From Lentinula raphanica (lineage: Eukaryota > Basidiomycota > Agaricomycetes > Agaricales > Omphalotaceae): a stretch of DNA of 64,000 bases. The position numbers and the translations under genes were made by a program. Positions within the stretch are counted from its first letter, which is position 1, and each line of letters opens with the position of its first letter. The notes below the pieces were generated by a model. It saw nothing but the letters and a program-made list of their open reading frames with translations. It was not told the DNA's origin and did not search any database. Below are positions 22,518-35,568 of this stretch, in pieces. Location of the stretch: positions 868,001 to 932,000 of the forward strand of contig JANVFP010000008.1 in assembly GCA_027919835.1 (NCBI GenBank), read 5' to 3'.

Positions 22518-23580
22518 AATCCGGAAACAACAGGTTGTGTTATTGATGATTGACAGTGGCGTCTCTGTTTCGGCTTTTTCCACCCCCCGCACGTTTTCCA
22601 AAAAAAAACAAAAAGTGAACGTTGTTCAGCGACTTTGCTCTTTTGCGCCACACATATCCATCCGTCTTGTATCTTTTGGTCACTCTCCTTCTCATTCTGT
22701 CATACATCTTGGATTTCTTATCTGGTTAGTCCACATTACAAGGACCAATTGTCTTGTCGCATTGTCTGTAACACTTTTTTCTTTTTCTTTCACCATCACC
22801 ATCTCTTAACGAAGGCAACTATTTAGATCGCACATGTTTCCTAAAACTTATTGATCCATGATGTTTCTCCCTCTGTCGTTGATATATCCCCACACATCGT
22901 TTGCATTGCTAGCTATCTTGATTTGTCGGTACATTATAATATTCTTGGTTGTCCTTACATACTTACCCTATGCAGATATACTCTATGCCAAATCTCTATA
23001 TGTCTTTGAAAACTGAATAGTGTCGGTTCAATCTTGGCTTGAGCTTTCCGTTTACTCCAATGTGCTCTTAACGATTTGCAAAAGCGGGAAGATATCAGAT
23101 ATGATCCCAGGCAACGTCCGTGTACGTAGCAGGGGGAATGAATCTGAAGGTTGATGTGAAGAGCACATGAAATAGAAGAAACGGTCGGTCAACAAAAAAG
23201 AACTGAATGGGAACCAGGACGAAGCTGCGCAAAAATGCATCGGCGAATGGCAGTGAAGAATAGAAATAGATCGTGGTAGTTGCATGTCAAATTTACGAAA
23301 ATTTATCCTGAAAGACATGGGTTGAGAATTTGTTGTAAAACTGATAAACTTGATGATTTTAGAGGCCTTCAAGACTGAAGGGGGGGAGGCTAAGACGAAT
23401 AAAGAGAAGGATAAGAAATTTTGACAGATGAGCCGGCGCCCTGGAAACGGAGGGGCCGGATGTTATTTTTTTTCTAAGCAGAAACTGTCTTTGGTCTCAT
23501 GCTAACAAGTCGAGTTTTGATCCCAACTGTTTGAATTTCTATATGTTCTCTCTCTAGTCCCTACTTAATCTTTCACTTCA
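22518..23580. other. Intergenic region between WEE1 and the homeodomain gene
   Basis: About 1.06 kb with pyrimidine-rich runs near 22560-22810 and 23460-23580. It holds the WEE1 3' end and the homeodomain gene promoter and leader. No gene is supported; the open frames here have no recognisable content. Confidence 0.5.
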
Positions 23581-25780
23581 ATGCTTCCCCGCGCCCTTCC
23601 CACTTCCCACTCTCTTTCTTCCTCAAACCCTTTTGCGCCTCTTTACCATCAACAACAGACCCTTTCTTATTCTCCTTCCATGGACCCTTCGGCTGTGGAC
23701 TTTCGCGCCTTCTATCCCTACACTCCAAACGAAGTCAAGCATAGAAAGAGAACTACCAACGCCCAGCTAAAAGTCCTCGAGAATGTCTTCAAACGCGACA
23801 CAAAGCCCAATGCTGCCCTCAGAAACGAGCTCGCAGCTCAGTTGGATATGACGGCCAGAGGTGTACAGGTATGTCATGTGGTCCCTTTTCTTTTTTTCCA
23901 TCGTCGTTTTCCACAACGCCGAGCTCATATTCCATCAAAAGGTCTGGTTCCAAAACCGGAGAGCCAAGGAAAAAAACAAAGCTGGCAAATCTGCAGCAAC
24001 TGCAGCAAGAGACATTGATGAACCACGAGAGCCTGTTGGCTCAATAGAGTCTATTCTATTGCCCCAGTCAACCTTTCCTCGCGACTTGCCTGAGCTTGGT
24101 GACAGTTCTTCTCAAGAGTCCAGTCCAACAGGCACCTCACCGCCACAACTGCATGTTAGCATTGATTCCTCGATTCCTTCATGGCAGAGCTCCCCCCTCA
24201 TAACACCAGACGATTCTAGACCCTCTGGTGAGCTTGACATGTGCTTCATACGGCGAGGGTCACTTCCAGTTGATGCCTTTTATTATAACGATGACGGTTC
24301 GGCAGTTGGGCCACCGTCAGTTGCCCATCTTGATCCTTTTGCCAGGCGTCGCTCTGTCGACGCCAGCCTACACCGTCTTGCTGCCAATCCCTATGCACAG
24401 CTAGCTCGAGCCAAGAATCATGCTCTCTCAGGCTCCCGCTTCCCAGGTCATGTCAATAGCCCGTTTTCTCTCAGCCGGTCTTCTTCAACATCTAGTGATT
24501 TTACAAACCATCGTCCAATGTCCCATCACCAGGGCAACATGCACGTTCGTCGCTCTTCAGCAGACTCGCGTGCTTACCATCTCTCACCACACGGCGTAAC
24601 CGTATCACCTTCGCCTTCGCCCATGTCTGCTTATCATTCGTCTACCATCCGATCATCTCTTCCCGACACTCGGCTATATGCCTTCTCAACACGGCCAATC
24701 ACCTCACCCTTGCCTGGTCCACTTCCTTCTCCCGATTATTCATTTGGAGTTGCCAGCTCTATGACCTCAATTACCTCACCTGACAGTGAGCGTAGTTCTC
24801 CTGATAACTCTCATGGGCTGTTATTTCGAGGAGAGGACCTAGAAACAGAGGATGATGGAGCATCAGCTTCCTATGACGGTTACTCGCGTTTCGGGTCCAT
24901 CACATCCATCGCCAGCGATTCCAGCAACAGTGCGTATTTCTCAGATGTCAACAGCTGTGTCGATCCCTCTAACGGGAGCGACTTAGGCCCCGAAGTTAGT
25001 CACCAGCAACACCGCAGAGAGTATGTCAACAATTGATTATTCTCAAAACTTGCTTGAACTGACTTTTTTTTCTTCTTCGGTCCCTTTTTCTCCGTTTTTC
25101 CAAGTAGTTCAGGGCATTTTGTTGGCCTCATGTCCGATCTCAATGTCGGAGGATTATCACACCCATCACAGCAAACAACAGCTTCCAACGAGCGCTCCGT
25201 TACCGTGGCTCCGATCCCTGTCTCCACCAATGTTATTTCCCTCGACGGTGACGTGACGAGAAGGTATCCTTCACCTTCGTCTACTGTGTCACCTGGCAAT
25301 GGAACTCCCGCAGAGCGAAACGGCACCGCTCCATCTTCGCTCTCAAGGGAGTTGCTACATGCTTGGCAGAACAAGCCAGATGTAGTAAGTACTGCCCCGA
25401 ATCAGCTATCTGAAACTTGGTGATCAAACTGCTAACCTAAAAAATGTGTGTTTGTGCCGCAGAATCACCTCTCATTCACATCGCAACCGCTTCAGCAACA
25501 TAACAATCCTTCTATACCGAAATCCGAGGGCTCGTTCTACCTAGCAGAGCATAGATACTCGCCGATCACACTACCCTCTGTACCACTTGATATTTCGAGT
25601 GGCGAGTATCATTTTGTGGCTCAGCAATCGACTCAAGATCATAACAAGTTCGGCGCGACTTCTTCGGCTGCAGGTGCTGATAGCTTCGTGGGCGTCGATG
25701 TCTTCGCGAACCACGGACAGCATGGGTCTCAAGACACGGGTTACACTATCTTTGAGGATGGATCAGGATCGTTCATGTAA
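23581..25780 (+). CDS. Homeodomain transcription factor
   Basis: Four exons (23581-23868, 23942-25020, 25105-25384, 25463-25780) give 654 residues. The homeodomain lies at about residues 50-110: KHRKRTTNAQLKVLENVF, then LDMTARGVQ, then helix 3 VWFQNRRAKEKNK, which is split from the rest by intron 1. It is a typical (non-TALE) homeodomain with the W-F-x-N-R recognition helix. The remaining ~540 residues are Ser/Pro-rich and probably disordered. Such factors in mushrooms control mating-type-independent steps of dikaryon and fruit-body development or nutrient genes; which applies here cannot be told. It is not one of the linked HD1/HD2 mating-type pair, as no partner gene is adjacent. Confidence 0.88.
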
Positions 25781-27224
25781 ACCGCCTCTCTCAGTCTCCG
25801 GGTCTTGGAAGCTCTCTGCTATGCTTCCCAGTCAGCCTTTGATCTTCCATTCGTTTGCGCAGGTCGTTGTTGCATTATTCGTCTTTCACCAGAGATCTCC
25901 CGATCTCATACCTTCTTACGGCCTCCGGTCACACCATCCATTTGTTCAAAGCTTTTCGTTCGGCGCACATCTTGGGGTTGCACATTGATAACACTATTAC
26001 TAAAGTTTACGACTCTCCTTACGACGCACCTTCACCCTCTCATCTTGTTCACCCTTTTTACCGCTTTCGACTTTCAAATCTCAATGGCCCATAATCGGAC
26101 TGCCTTTCTCTTAGTTGGTCAGCATGGTACTTGCTGCGATGTTCTCCCTTCTCTCCTTCAAATTTCTGTTCTAACTAATATCTTATGTTCAACTTTAGTA
26201 TATTGGCCTCGAAAAAATGGCTTATAACCCATACAATATGCATCTACATAGTCCTGATCTATATCCCTGTTGTGTTTGTTGGTATCTAGTACTTACTGCT
26301 TGCTCACCTTCCTTTGACTCTGGTCTTTGGTGTGTATGTATCACCTTGTGTTTTCGTGATGTCCTTGGTCCTGCTCACTGCTACAATATTCACCATCTAA
26401 TTCCATAATACCCTCTTGTGTGATTGTATCCCTGGAGTGTACAGTGTACAGACAATACACAAAATCATTTGTATATGACCTGACACTCTGTCAGAGTTCC
26501 TATCGATGCGCATTTATGTTCAATGTTGAGTGTGGACGCCGGAGCTGAAGCGATCCTCTTCAATCGCGGTATCGCTACCGGCAAGTTTCATCAATGATTT
26601 TCGGAAGTTGCCCTCTAAAAGGGGACATATCGGTGTTCATGTGAAGAAAATGTACATAGACTTGCGACTGGTGCTCCCAGAGTCCCAGGAAGTTGGACCA
26701 AGGGAAGGGAGGCCTCATGAGTGCCTCATGTCATGGTAAACTCAAATGGTAACCTCAAAAGGATCCAGGCTTTTGTGAGACAGTTTAAGGACAGGGAGCG
26801 ACTTCGCCGCTGGTTTTGTCAGCTCATCCCTGCTCATCCACTGGTCAACTCAACTCACAGTGCGTTGGCACGATTTCATCTATCCGATTCATTTCACCTG
26901 GAGCTTCGAGCAAGTTGCCAGATGCTACTTCTCATAGTAGTCTGATATTGCTCTCAAAACTTGCCAATTTGCTACACTCACTGGCACTGGCATATGTTCC
27001 GTAACAGAATGTAATGATAATCTACCAAACCATATACGAAAGAAGATCCGATTTGGATTCAACAACAGAGTCGTCGTCGATCTAACTGTTTTCGAAAGCG
27101 TTCCCAAAATATATGATACATGAAACTCTCTAATCATCAACAATCACATATTAGGTTTTACATAGTCCAGTTCCCCCTTCGTTGATAGAACGTTATCACT
27201 CCTCGAAAATATAAGAGGTCCCGG
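25781..27224. other. Intergenic region between convergent homeodomain and Mios genes
   Basis: About 1.44 kb between two convergent stop codons. I find no domain-bearing frame, no tRNA-like fold and no clear repeat. The first ~400 bases look like a T-rich 3' untranslated region. Confidence 0.5.
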
Positions 27225-30200
27225 TCAGAATTCGTTACCACATTGGTGTGCACAATCAGCTACCGGACAAATTCTGTTACTCAGAACGTTTCCATCCTCT
27301 CCGAAAAACCATTGCATTATGTGTGAAGCATGTCCCCCGTGGCGACAGCCAAGACACAGTAAAATCGCATCATCGATGGTATCTGCGAAAACAGTTAATC
27401 ACGTCAAACCGTTACGGGAACGAAGGCTAAACCTCGATATTGTGTCAGGTCGGCCTCTCGGTGAGCATCCGGTACTATACCCAAGGTCATCAGACAGATG
27501 GAACAGCGCGGTAACGCACGACCACAATGAGGGCAGGCTGTCGGCTGTATGCGTGTCAGTATCCAAGGGTAGATACAATATTCTGAATAAATCACCTTTC
27601 CTTGAGGAATAGAATTTTGCCCTGGCCCAAGGTTGATATCGCTGGATTGTGTGCTGGGCGCAACGATTTTATTACAATAGTTGCACCTAATGAGGATCTG
27701 TCTTGGTGCTAAATTTGTGACCCTTTGCTTCATTGCTAGCTGTAACGTTTCTCCCCTCTCGATGTCAAACTCCACGCGACAGTGAAACAACCGTATTGAG
27801 TCCAAAAAATCGCGATACGTTTCGACCCACCTATTCACTCGGGGATCTACGACAAATGGGTATGATGCATCGTTGGAATCGGGTGTGAGTTGAGATGACC
27901 GGGGACGACCTGAACCCAAGCCTGTCCATCCGAGCAGGGCAGCGCTTTGGACGTCACCTAACCGATCCAGCCATAGGCTGATCACTTGTCTGCCCTCTGA
28001 GGTACCTAGGCCTGTCACAACTAACGCATCCACGTCTCCACCTTTGTTGCTCAACGCATGCTCTCTACATCGCCGCAAGTATGTAGTAAGCGCCGTATCG
28101 TCAAGGAAGCAGAATGCCAATGCCAATCGTTCGTAGAACGGTAATAAATCCTCTTCACGGAGAATTTCTAGCCAATGTTCGCCGCTAGGCGTGTCCGCAG
28201 AGGATATGGCGATTAGATGTGATAGTAAGGCACGTAAGTAAGAATCTTGTAGCTTGTTTATGAGGATATCATAATGCTCGCGAAGGGTTGACGGAAGAGA
28301 TATTTTCGACGATAACCTAGGAGATGTGAGAGTTGCACTTGCGAATGGTGCAAGAGCCGCGACAACACCAGACATCATATGGTGACTTTCATCTAAACAG
28401 ATGGTATCATCAGTTGAAGAAAGATACGAGAGAGGTATAACAACCTTCGCTACGTAGCAGGCACTCTATTGCACCTTCACCGTGAACGGCGCCTTCGTTG
28501 GAAACACCCACTCCACCGCCATAGCGACCGCTGAAAACGAGCCAAGCAGCCGCTCGTGCGAACCCCTCTTCTCCTTCATTTTCGCGCTCCCACCGTCTCA
28601 CTTCCGCCATGAATGAATCGCTACGAAGAACGAAGCCCCATCCTATTAAATGAAGACATATATGGCGTTGAAGTGGCTTAGATGTAGAAATATACGGAAA
28701 GATGGGAGAGGTAGACAAAGGTTCTGCAGTCCGGGAGAACAAATCAAGAAGCGCCTGATGCCACTCTGGATCGTTGATCAAAGGATCTTGGATAGGTGAT
28801 CGAGTCCTGGTTCTTTTAGTATTAGTCATCATATCCTGAGGTTGACTATATCTCGTACGATCCAATCCATGAAAGAGAGGGGCTGCGTCCAGTACTGCAG
28901 GTAGTTCCAATCGGTCACGGTGTACAGGTGTCGCTTCACTGTCCCCGATATTTCCAGAGATGACAGAGGATGCTCCTATCCTGAAACTAGAACCAGGGCT
29001 TAGACTTATGCTCCCGGTGAGACTACTACTGACGCTCCCTCCATGGGACTCCGAGCTACCGGAATGATGGTGATTTTCCGGATTATCAACAACAGGGTCC
29101 ATGTATCTCGAGATTGTACCCGAACCACCAATGGAGGGAGGCCCATCCCAGATACCCCACACACCGGCAAACGAAAAATCGTAACCGTGTAACAGAGCGG
29201 TCGGCGACGATAGGTAGTTCTGAGAATCTGTGGTGTTTTTGTCATTCCAGTTCACTTCAAGGATAACAGAATGATTTACGGTATATCCATTCCCACAGAT
29301 CTGCCAACATTTTCGATTCCTTCGATTTGAAGACACTTGGCTCTTCAAACTGAAAAGGTGCACCAGGTTGTTCGATCCTTGCGAGTTCGCGAATGATGGA
29401 AGCGTTCCGCAGAGGATCGCGTATGCTATAGCCCCGCATAGCCCGTCGTCGCATCAGCACCGAAACGTCATTTTGCATGGCTCCATGAGCGATAGTTATG
29501 TTTCGACCAGCTGTGATTGCCTGAGTTTGAAGCAAGTGGAAGGGCGAAGTCTTGTAGCGAGATTCTGCAGGATTATCCAACGGTGATGAAAAGATATGCA
29601 TTGAATTCATAGGAACCCTCAGCACAGCAGCAGGGCTGAAAGTCCTTTGTCTTTCTTTATGTGTGTCTAGAGATCTTGTAGCTGTGAGATTTGCTGAAGT
29701 TGGACCAATGTTTGGGCGAGAAAGGGCAGGAAACCCTTCAGCATCACCACGTCCAAACAAGGCAGGTGAAGGTGGGACTTCATCAAGGTTTGTAGAGGTA
29801 CGAGGCCGACCGCGTTCGGGAAGGCCATCTGTCTCCGAAGAAGTCAGTGGCTTTGAATTGGATCTCGCTCTCGCTCCGTTGGACGAAACATGACTGGCTG
29901 CTGCATTTGGGCCCTCCGCTATCTCCTCGCCCCGTTCATCGTGATGGCTGCTGATGATTCCGAGGCCCATGTTAGTGTCGTCCTTGCTGTCGAGAGTGCC
30001 GTACAACATGTCACCATGGGAACTCCAAGCCAAAGTTTGAGCAGCATCATAAACACGTTGAACAGCGACTTCGCCTGACTGAGACACAACTACGATCTTG
30101 GATCTAGTCCGGTGGGACGGATACACCGGAGGAACTACAGCAAAAGAGCAAAGTGAGTTAGGCATGTTCTTCATAGAGGCTTCGAATGAAGTGTTCAGAC

Positions 30201-31659
30201 AGATTCTCGGATCGATTAATGCATAACATACATCTTCTCGTGTTGGATAGAATCAGAGTCGGGTGCCGAATTTGTTCAACATGCTCTTGTTCATGAAAAG
30301 GCGAAGGATCCTGACTTTCGTTACTAGTATCAGAGTTGTTCCAAGGTAGATTTGCCCAAGATTTCCTGCTCGCAGGGGCCTTATCCTTGAGCCTGATGAT
30401 GTCTTCACCAAGATTTCCCACTTCATGCTGTGCTGGAGAATCACCAGCCTCCAAAACGTCCCATAGTCGCACAAAATTCGCGTCCTTTGCCAATGTAGCA
30501 AGCATACCACGTCGAGTGGGGGAGAATTCTGCGGCCACATACATCGGCTCGTGCATAACAGGTAGACTTGGATTGTTGCTCAAGGGGGGCCCTTTTACCT
30601 TAGTCGACGCAAATGAAGAAGACGTCACAGAGGATTTAGATAGTCCTGGGACCAGAGTCGACCATGTACTATCGATCCCCGCATCCTTTTCACTGAAAGT
30701 CAAAAGCTGGGTCGGAGTTGGCGTTGCATTGGGGGAGTCAGCATGAATTCTGGAAACTTGAAGCTTTCGAATATCCCAGATGGTCACATTTCCATCTCCC
30801 CAAGTGGCGAAGCGTGTGGGATCGAATGGGTCTGTGGCAATTCCTGTCACTTTGGCTGCTATGCTGCTGACATAGGTAGCCCCGGCTCCTGACCCAGCAG
30901 GATTTCGTAAATCAAACAAGCGGAGCCACCGTGGAGAAATCCCTGCTAGGAGTAAATAGGGATGGATATTCTGAGGAAGCCATGCGAGTGTTGAAATGAG
31001 ATCTGTCTGTGCATGGGCTTGCACGATCCTTTGGTCATTTCGGAGAGGATAGTCTGTGCGTGGTATTGGAGTATAGGTGCTACGTTTATTGGTCGGCTCC
31101 CGAGCGTAAGGCAATACGACGTGTGCATCATCAGAAAGGTTGCTTGCAGCGCGAAACACTCTCATTTCTTCCTCGACATCCCAGATGACCAAGCTACTAT
31201 CACCTCTGACTTTGTCGAGACCAACCGCGAGATAGTTAGGGTCTGAGGTGCAGAATGCTAGCGCATTACAAGAACGTTGTTTTTGTACATGAAGGGATAG
31301 GATTGGTCCGGTAGATAGAACATTCTCTTCTGAGCCAACCTGGCTGTACCGTGACGCTTCCAAACGCAAGATGTCGACACGACCAGAAGAGCTATGGCCT
31401 ACAGCAAAGATATCATGAGGAGTTGTTACAGGAGACCAAGCGAAGCACTAGATGATTCTTCAGCCGCTGCAACTCAAGATGCAATGAAATGAACCTAAAT
31501 CACCTTCATGTAGTGCAGATCATGTTGAGAGGTTACGTGCCTTATCTCTGGCTGCTCATCGGAGAGCTCGTAGAGAGTTATTTGGGAGCCTCCACCAACG
31601 ACGAACTTGTTTGTATGCCGAGGATGCCAAAGGACGCGTTTATCACTCTGGATTGGCAT
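27225..31659 (-). CDS. SEA4: WD40/zinc-ribbon SEA complex subunit (Mios/Sea4)
   Basis: Seven exons (31659-31504, 31447-30232, 30134-29280, 29227-28445, 28392-27596, 27544-27433, 27382-27225) encode 1,358 residues. The N-terminal WD40 propeller has VLWHPRHTNKFVVGGG, AFCTSDPNYLAVGLDK, ISTLAWLPQN, LLAGISPRWLRLFDLRNP and FATWGDGNVTIWDIRK. An alpha-solenoid follows (LHLIGWGF, then ESHHMMSGVVAALAPF). The C-terminal zinc fingers have CNYCNK, ACPHCGRALPRCSICLM, CLGCRHGGHASHIMQWF and CPVADCAHQC. Mios/Sea4 is part of GATOR2/SEACAT, which releases TORC1 inhibition at the vacuole when amino acids are present. Intron 5 (51 nt, 27595-27545) keeps frame without a stop. The ~370-bp upstream gap is shared with the Zn2Cys6 gene. 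Confidence 0.9.
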
Positions 31660-32032
31660 CTGGCTTGTAGCATTAGCATCGGAGTTCTGAGTGGAAAGCG
31701 TCGTATTACATAAGCAACCCTTGAACTTGACCCCTGAATTTGGCCTTCAGTTCTTCAGGCGAACTCTGAAGATTAAAACCAAGCTCAACGGTGAGCTACA
31801 GCTCATATCATCCTATATGCTTCATTTTTAATGTTTCTGAAGACAAATCGGAGCTAGCATACATGAAGGTCAACGGTTTCTCCAACAATTATCCGTCAAC
31901 TGCGCCATAAGTCAAGAACATTAGAACATTGCCTCATCTCGCTACCGCCACTGCCAGTGTCGTCTACACGATCCTTTTCTCCCAGCCTTTCCCTTACCTA
32001 TCGACGACTCTCGTAGCCAACCTCGGGAAGTG
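31660..32032. promoter_or_regulatory. Divergent promoter region, Mios/Sea4 and Zn2Cys6 factor
   Basis: 373 bp between the two start codons. It must contain both promoters. No specific box is claimed. Confidence 0.45.
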
Positions 32033-35000
32033 ATGTCGTTCAAACACGAAAGCTTCCTTCACTCGTTTCCCCAAATGAGCACGAAGGAAATGCATGACAT
32101 GAAGCGCGTAAAGGGCCAGGTTCGACATATATCGACAGATTCTCTCTTTTCCTTCCTGATCAGCCTTTGCTTGTAGATATCTTGCGCAGAGTGTCGGAGG
32201 TTCGTGGATCATCGTATTTGGCCTGCTCGGATAATTGATAAAGAGGTTCACGATCTGCAGGTTGAAGCTCAAGTGTGATAAGAAGGTACTTGAAACCGCC
32301 ATATGCAATCTGTTCTTACACTCAATCTTCCACAGATTCCTTGTAGCTCTTGCGTAAGAAGGGGCTGTAAATCAGTCTGTCCTACCGAGACTTCTTTAGC
32401 TCAAGGCAAACGGTACGCCCCCATAAGATGATCATACTCCCTCTCCCTTATCCAGCTCTCAGCTCGGCAGAATCGACCGGCTTGCTTCAGCAGGTTGAAA
32501 CAATGAGCCAGCGCATCCAACAACTAGAAGAGGCAATTTCGACTCTCCAAGCTTCCGTTTCCACAACGCAGCCTCTTTCTGCCAACGTACATCAAAACTT
32601 ATCCGACCCCAATCCTTCATCTCTAGAGCTCAGACGCACAGTGAGCGCACCTGAATCCTCGGAAACAGTTGACGCACTTGGAACTTTGGCAGTCGACATA
32701 CGTGGGGATGCAAGATACTTGGGACCCTCAGCCGGGTTAGAGGTTAGCTTGACCTTTTTTCGAAAGATGGCGTACCTGTGACACCGTTTGTTAGAGCCTT
32801 TTGGAAGACGGGTCCAAAGTGAAAGAAGAAACGGACACCGAAGATGATTACTTTTCTCTCCCATCCGACGAGATTTCTCAGTTACCCAAATATTTCCCAT
32901 TGACATCCGGCAATAAATGGGATGTTGAACCGTGCTTGGAGATGATACTCTCTTTTCTTCCCTCCAAAGAGCGTGCATGGACTCTGGCCGAGATCTTCAT
33001 AGAACATTCACTGTTGCAGGTGAAGGTCGTATCGAGAGAAGAACTTTTCGAAGAACTGTTGGCGCCAATATATCGAGACACGCCCACTACCGAATACTCA
33101 ACTCCAAAGTGCCCGCTTTCCCCAACGCGATTGTCCGTCTTGCTGCTTTGTTTAGCTCATGGCTCTCTCGCAGATGTTAGCCAGCCGATGTACAGTCCCG
33201 AATCCGATGATTACCTCAATCTTAGCCGTATATGCCTGGCCCTCCATCCCATTTTGATTTATCCTGATTTAGCAAGTGTTCAAGCTTTGACATTGATTGG
33301 GATGTTCTACGACACCGGTGGGCGAAGCTACAACATCGAAGCTGCTTGGTCTTTCCTAACAATAGCCGCAAAGCTGTCGCAGAGTGTAAGCCATATTATT
33401 CATGACCAATGGCTGAGCTGAAAGCAACTTTTTCAAGCTCGGATTACGTTGGTGTCATTTTATAGTTAGGTCACCAACGTCCTTATGAAATCACTTTCAG
33501 ATCGTGAAAGTCCAAGATGGGGCTTGGACCAGAGGACTCTGCACCGGAGACGGACTGTCTTTTGGGAAATCCTGACATGGGATGCTATGCTTGTGTGTAT
33601 ACATCTTTGACCGTCTTGAAAGAAGACTAACTGTATTCAATAGAGTCTCTCCTTGGGACGACCGCCGTGTTTCTTTGGTGCTCATATCGACACTCCCTTA
33701 CCTGTAGACGAAGATTTCAGTGTGGACGAGAAGGGGAACATTGAATCTGGATGTGAGTTAGAACCGTCTTGTTTTTCATAACATCATAACATATATTCTA
33801 TCGTATAGTTCACCATTGGCGAATGTCCTTCAGCAGGGATGTTGTGACCGCTGTCAGCAACATCACACTCTCTTCCAAGATGCCTGACTACCCAACTATA
33901 CTCGACCTTGACCGGCGTTTGCGAGAACATCCGCTACCGACGAAATACGACCCATTGCGGTTCTTATATAGTGCATTAGAAAAACATTCGCCAAAGTCTG
34001 TGGATGATAGCGACGAAGAACAGCATGGATACGAATCTACTTCAGTGATTCTAAAAGGCCACCATCTTACTCATTGGAGAGCGCTAGGTGCGTTTAAGTT
34101 AACTCTAGATCGTTTATCGACTGATTGAGCTTCAGTGACGATGTTCATACATCGCGCATTCTTTGCCCAAGCCCTTCTGCAATCCCCATCTAACCCCCTC
34201 GACAGCGTGTATGCACCGTCGTTCCTCGCCACTTATCGGGCTGCTTCGACATTAGTTCATTCGAATGTGAAGCATTTTTATAAATACGCCCCCATACTTT
34301 CAAGGTTTTGGGCTCTCTGGAATGGAAGTGAGTTTCCCTAAGCCCTCTTTCTCAAACTCCATTGACTTACACCTCCTTCCAAAGTCCTGAGTGCTGGCGT
34401 TAGTAATCTATCACCCGGATCGTTATTTCTGGATCTGACTTCCTCAGTAGATTATCCTTGGTCTTATCGTCACGCGATGTCCCAAAATCGCCCTTGCTGC
34501 AAATGCATATGAAGAACTTGGACTCGTAGTCGAACTCTTCAGAATGGGTGCTTCCGACTCTGATCGAGCTAAACGCGGGCTCGTGAGTGTGTCATTATCG
34601 CTGAATTTATCAATGGAAGATGACTGTCCTCCTCATTAGTACGTGTTGTTTCAGATCTACGATAAGGCTACCAAAGCGTATAAATCCCAAGACCATTCAA
34701 TGAGAGAAGAACTGAATGTTGCGCAGGAAGATGCAGATGCTCTACACACTCTGGAAATATTTGCTGGCTATACAAAGCTCTTGATGAAAGACATGGCGTC
34801 GAATTCCAAAGCATTCCCCAACAGAGACTCGGGTACAGCGGAAGGAAAGTATCAACCGAATGAACCTGCAGGTCCTATCCGCGAGTCGTCTAGCACGAAC
34901 CCGGCTCCAGCGTCCTCCCATGCCCCCGATGAATACCTAAACTATCCCTCCCAGATAAAGAACCCTTATCCAATCATCCACCCTATCAACGAAATACCCC

Positions 35001-35431
35001 AGCCTCAGTCTTCTGTTCACCATATCCAGACTCTTGATCACACATTTTCCGAACAACCTCACTATAACTTTGTTCCTCCGTCATCTCATATTCCGAATAT
35101 GCATTCCTTCAAGAGACAAGCAGTTGACTCTGCTAAGGTTCCAGTTACATATGCCGTTGACGCTTATTCAACAGTCCCGCAGCACAGCGATGATTGGCTG
35201 AGATATTATAACCCTGCAGCCTCTAACTTGAAGAACGAGGACCAACTCGATTTCTCGAATCTTTTCTCAGATCCACGGTATACATACCAGGGATCACCGG
35301 TGGCAGAGAACTTTTCGAGCCAGCATCTTCTAACAACGGCTGTGGGTGCGATGAACGCTCAATGGGAAGAGCTGATGCAGAGAGAAGGTGTCAACTTTCC
35401 AGCAGATGTTGCCACTCGTGGATATCAATAA
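32033..35431 (+). CDS. Zn2Cys6 fungal transcription factor
   Basis: Fourteen exons join to 895 residues: 32033-32119, 32177-32199, 32261-32285, 32336-32412, 32463-32742, 32795-33385, 33438-33447, 33501-33592, 33644-33752, 33809-34087, 34136-34327, 34385-34398, 34451-34582 and 34655-35431. The zinc cluster (about residues 31-60) is built from four exons: ISCAECRRL, KLKCDKK, then PCSSCVRRGCKSVCP. A short coiled coil follows (VETMSQRIQQLEEAI). The fungal-trans domain shows SLGLHRESPRWGL, RRRTVFWEILTWDAMLSLSLG and later ILGLIVTRCPKIALAANAYEE. It should bind DNA in the nucleus; targets are unknown. Exons of 10 nt (33438-33447) and 14 nt (34385-34398) are needed to keep the conserved text. Alternative start: ATG at 32075. 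Confidence 0.85.
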
Positions 35432-35568
35432 TTATTATGTAGGTCTCGAACATAAAAATGCAGTGTATGTAGCGAATGTCACCGTATGTAGCTGTTATCA
35501 GGTTTTCTATGTATGTACAATCGAATGAACTATCTTTCCTGGTATAATTGCAATATGTAGACCATTTT

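Noticed and set aside
23581..25780. Homeodomain gene taken as a mating-type HD1/HD2 gene
   Set aside because: No divergent homeodomain partner is adjacent, nor any gene I recognise as a usual neighbour of the mating-type locus.
25787..26408. Plus-strand frames downstream of the homeodomain gene
   Set aside because: T-rich and without domain; they most likely are 3' untranslated sequence.
31994..32308. Minus-strand frame of 104 residues
   Set aside because: It overlaps the first exons of the Zn2Cys6 gene, which reconstruct an intact zinc cluster on the plus strand.
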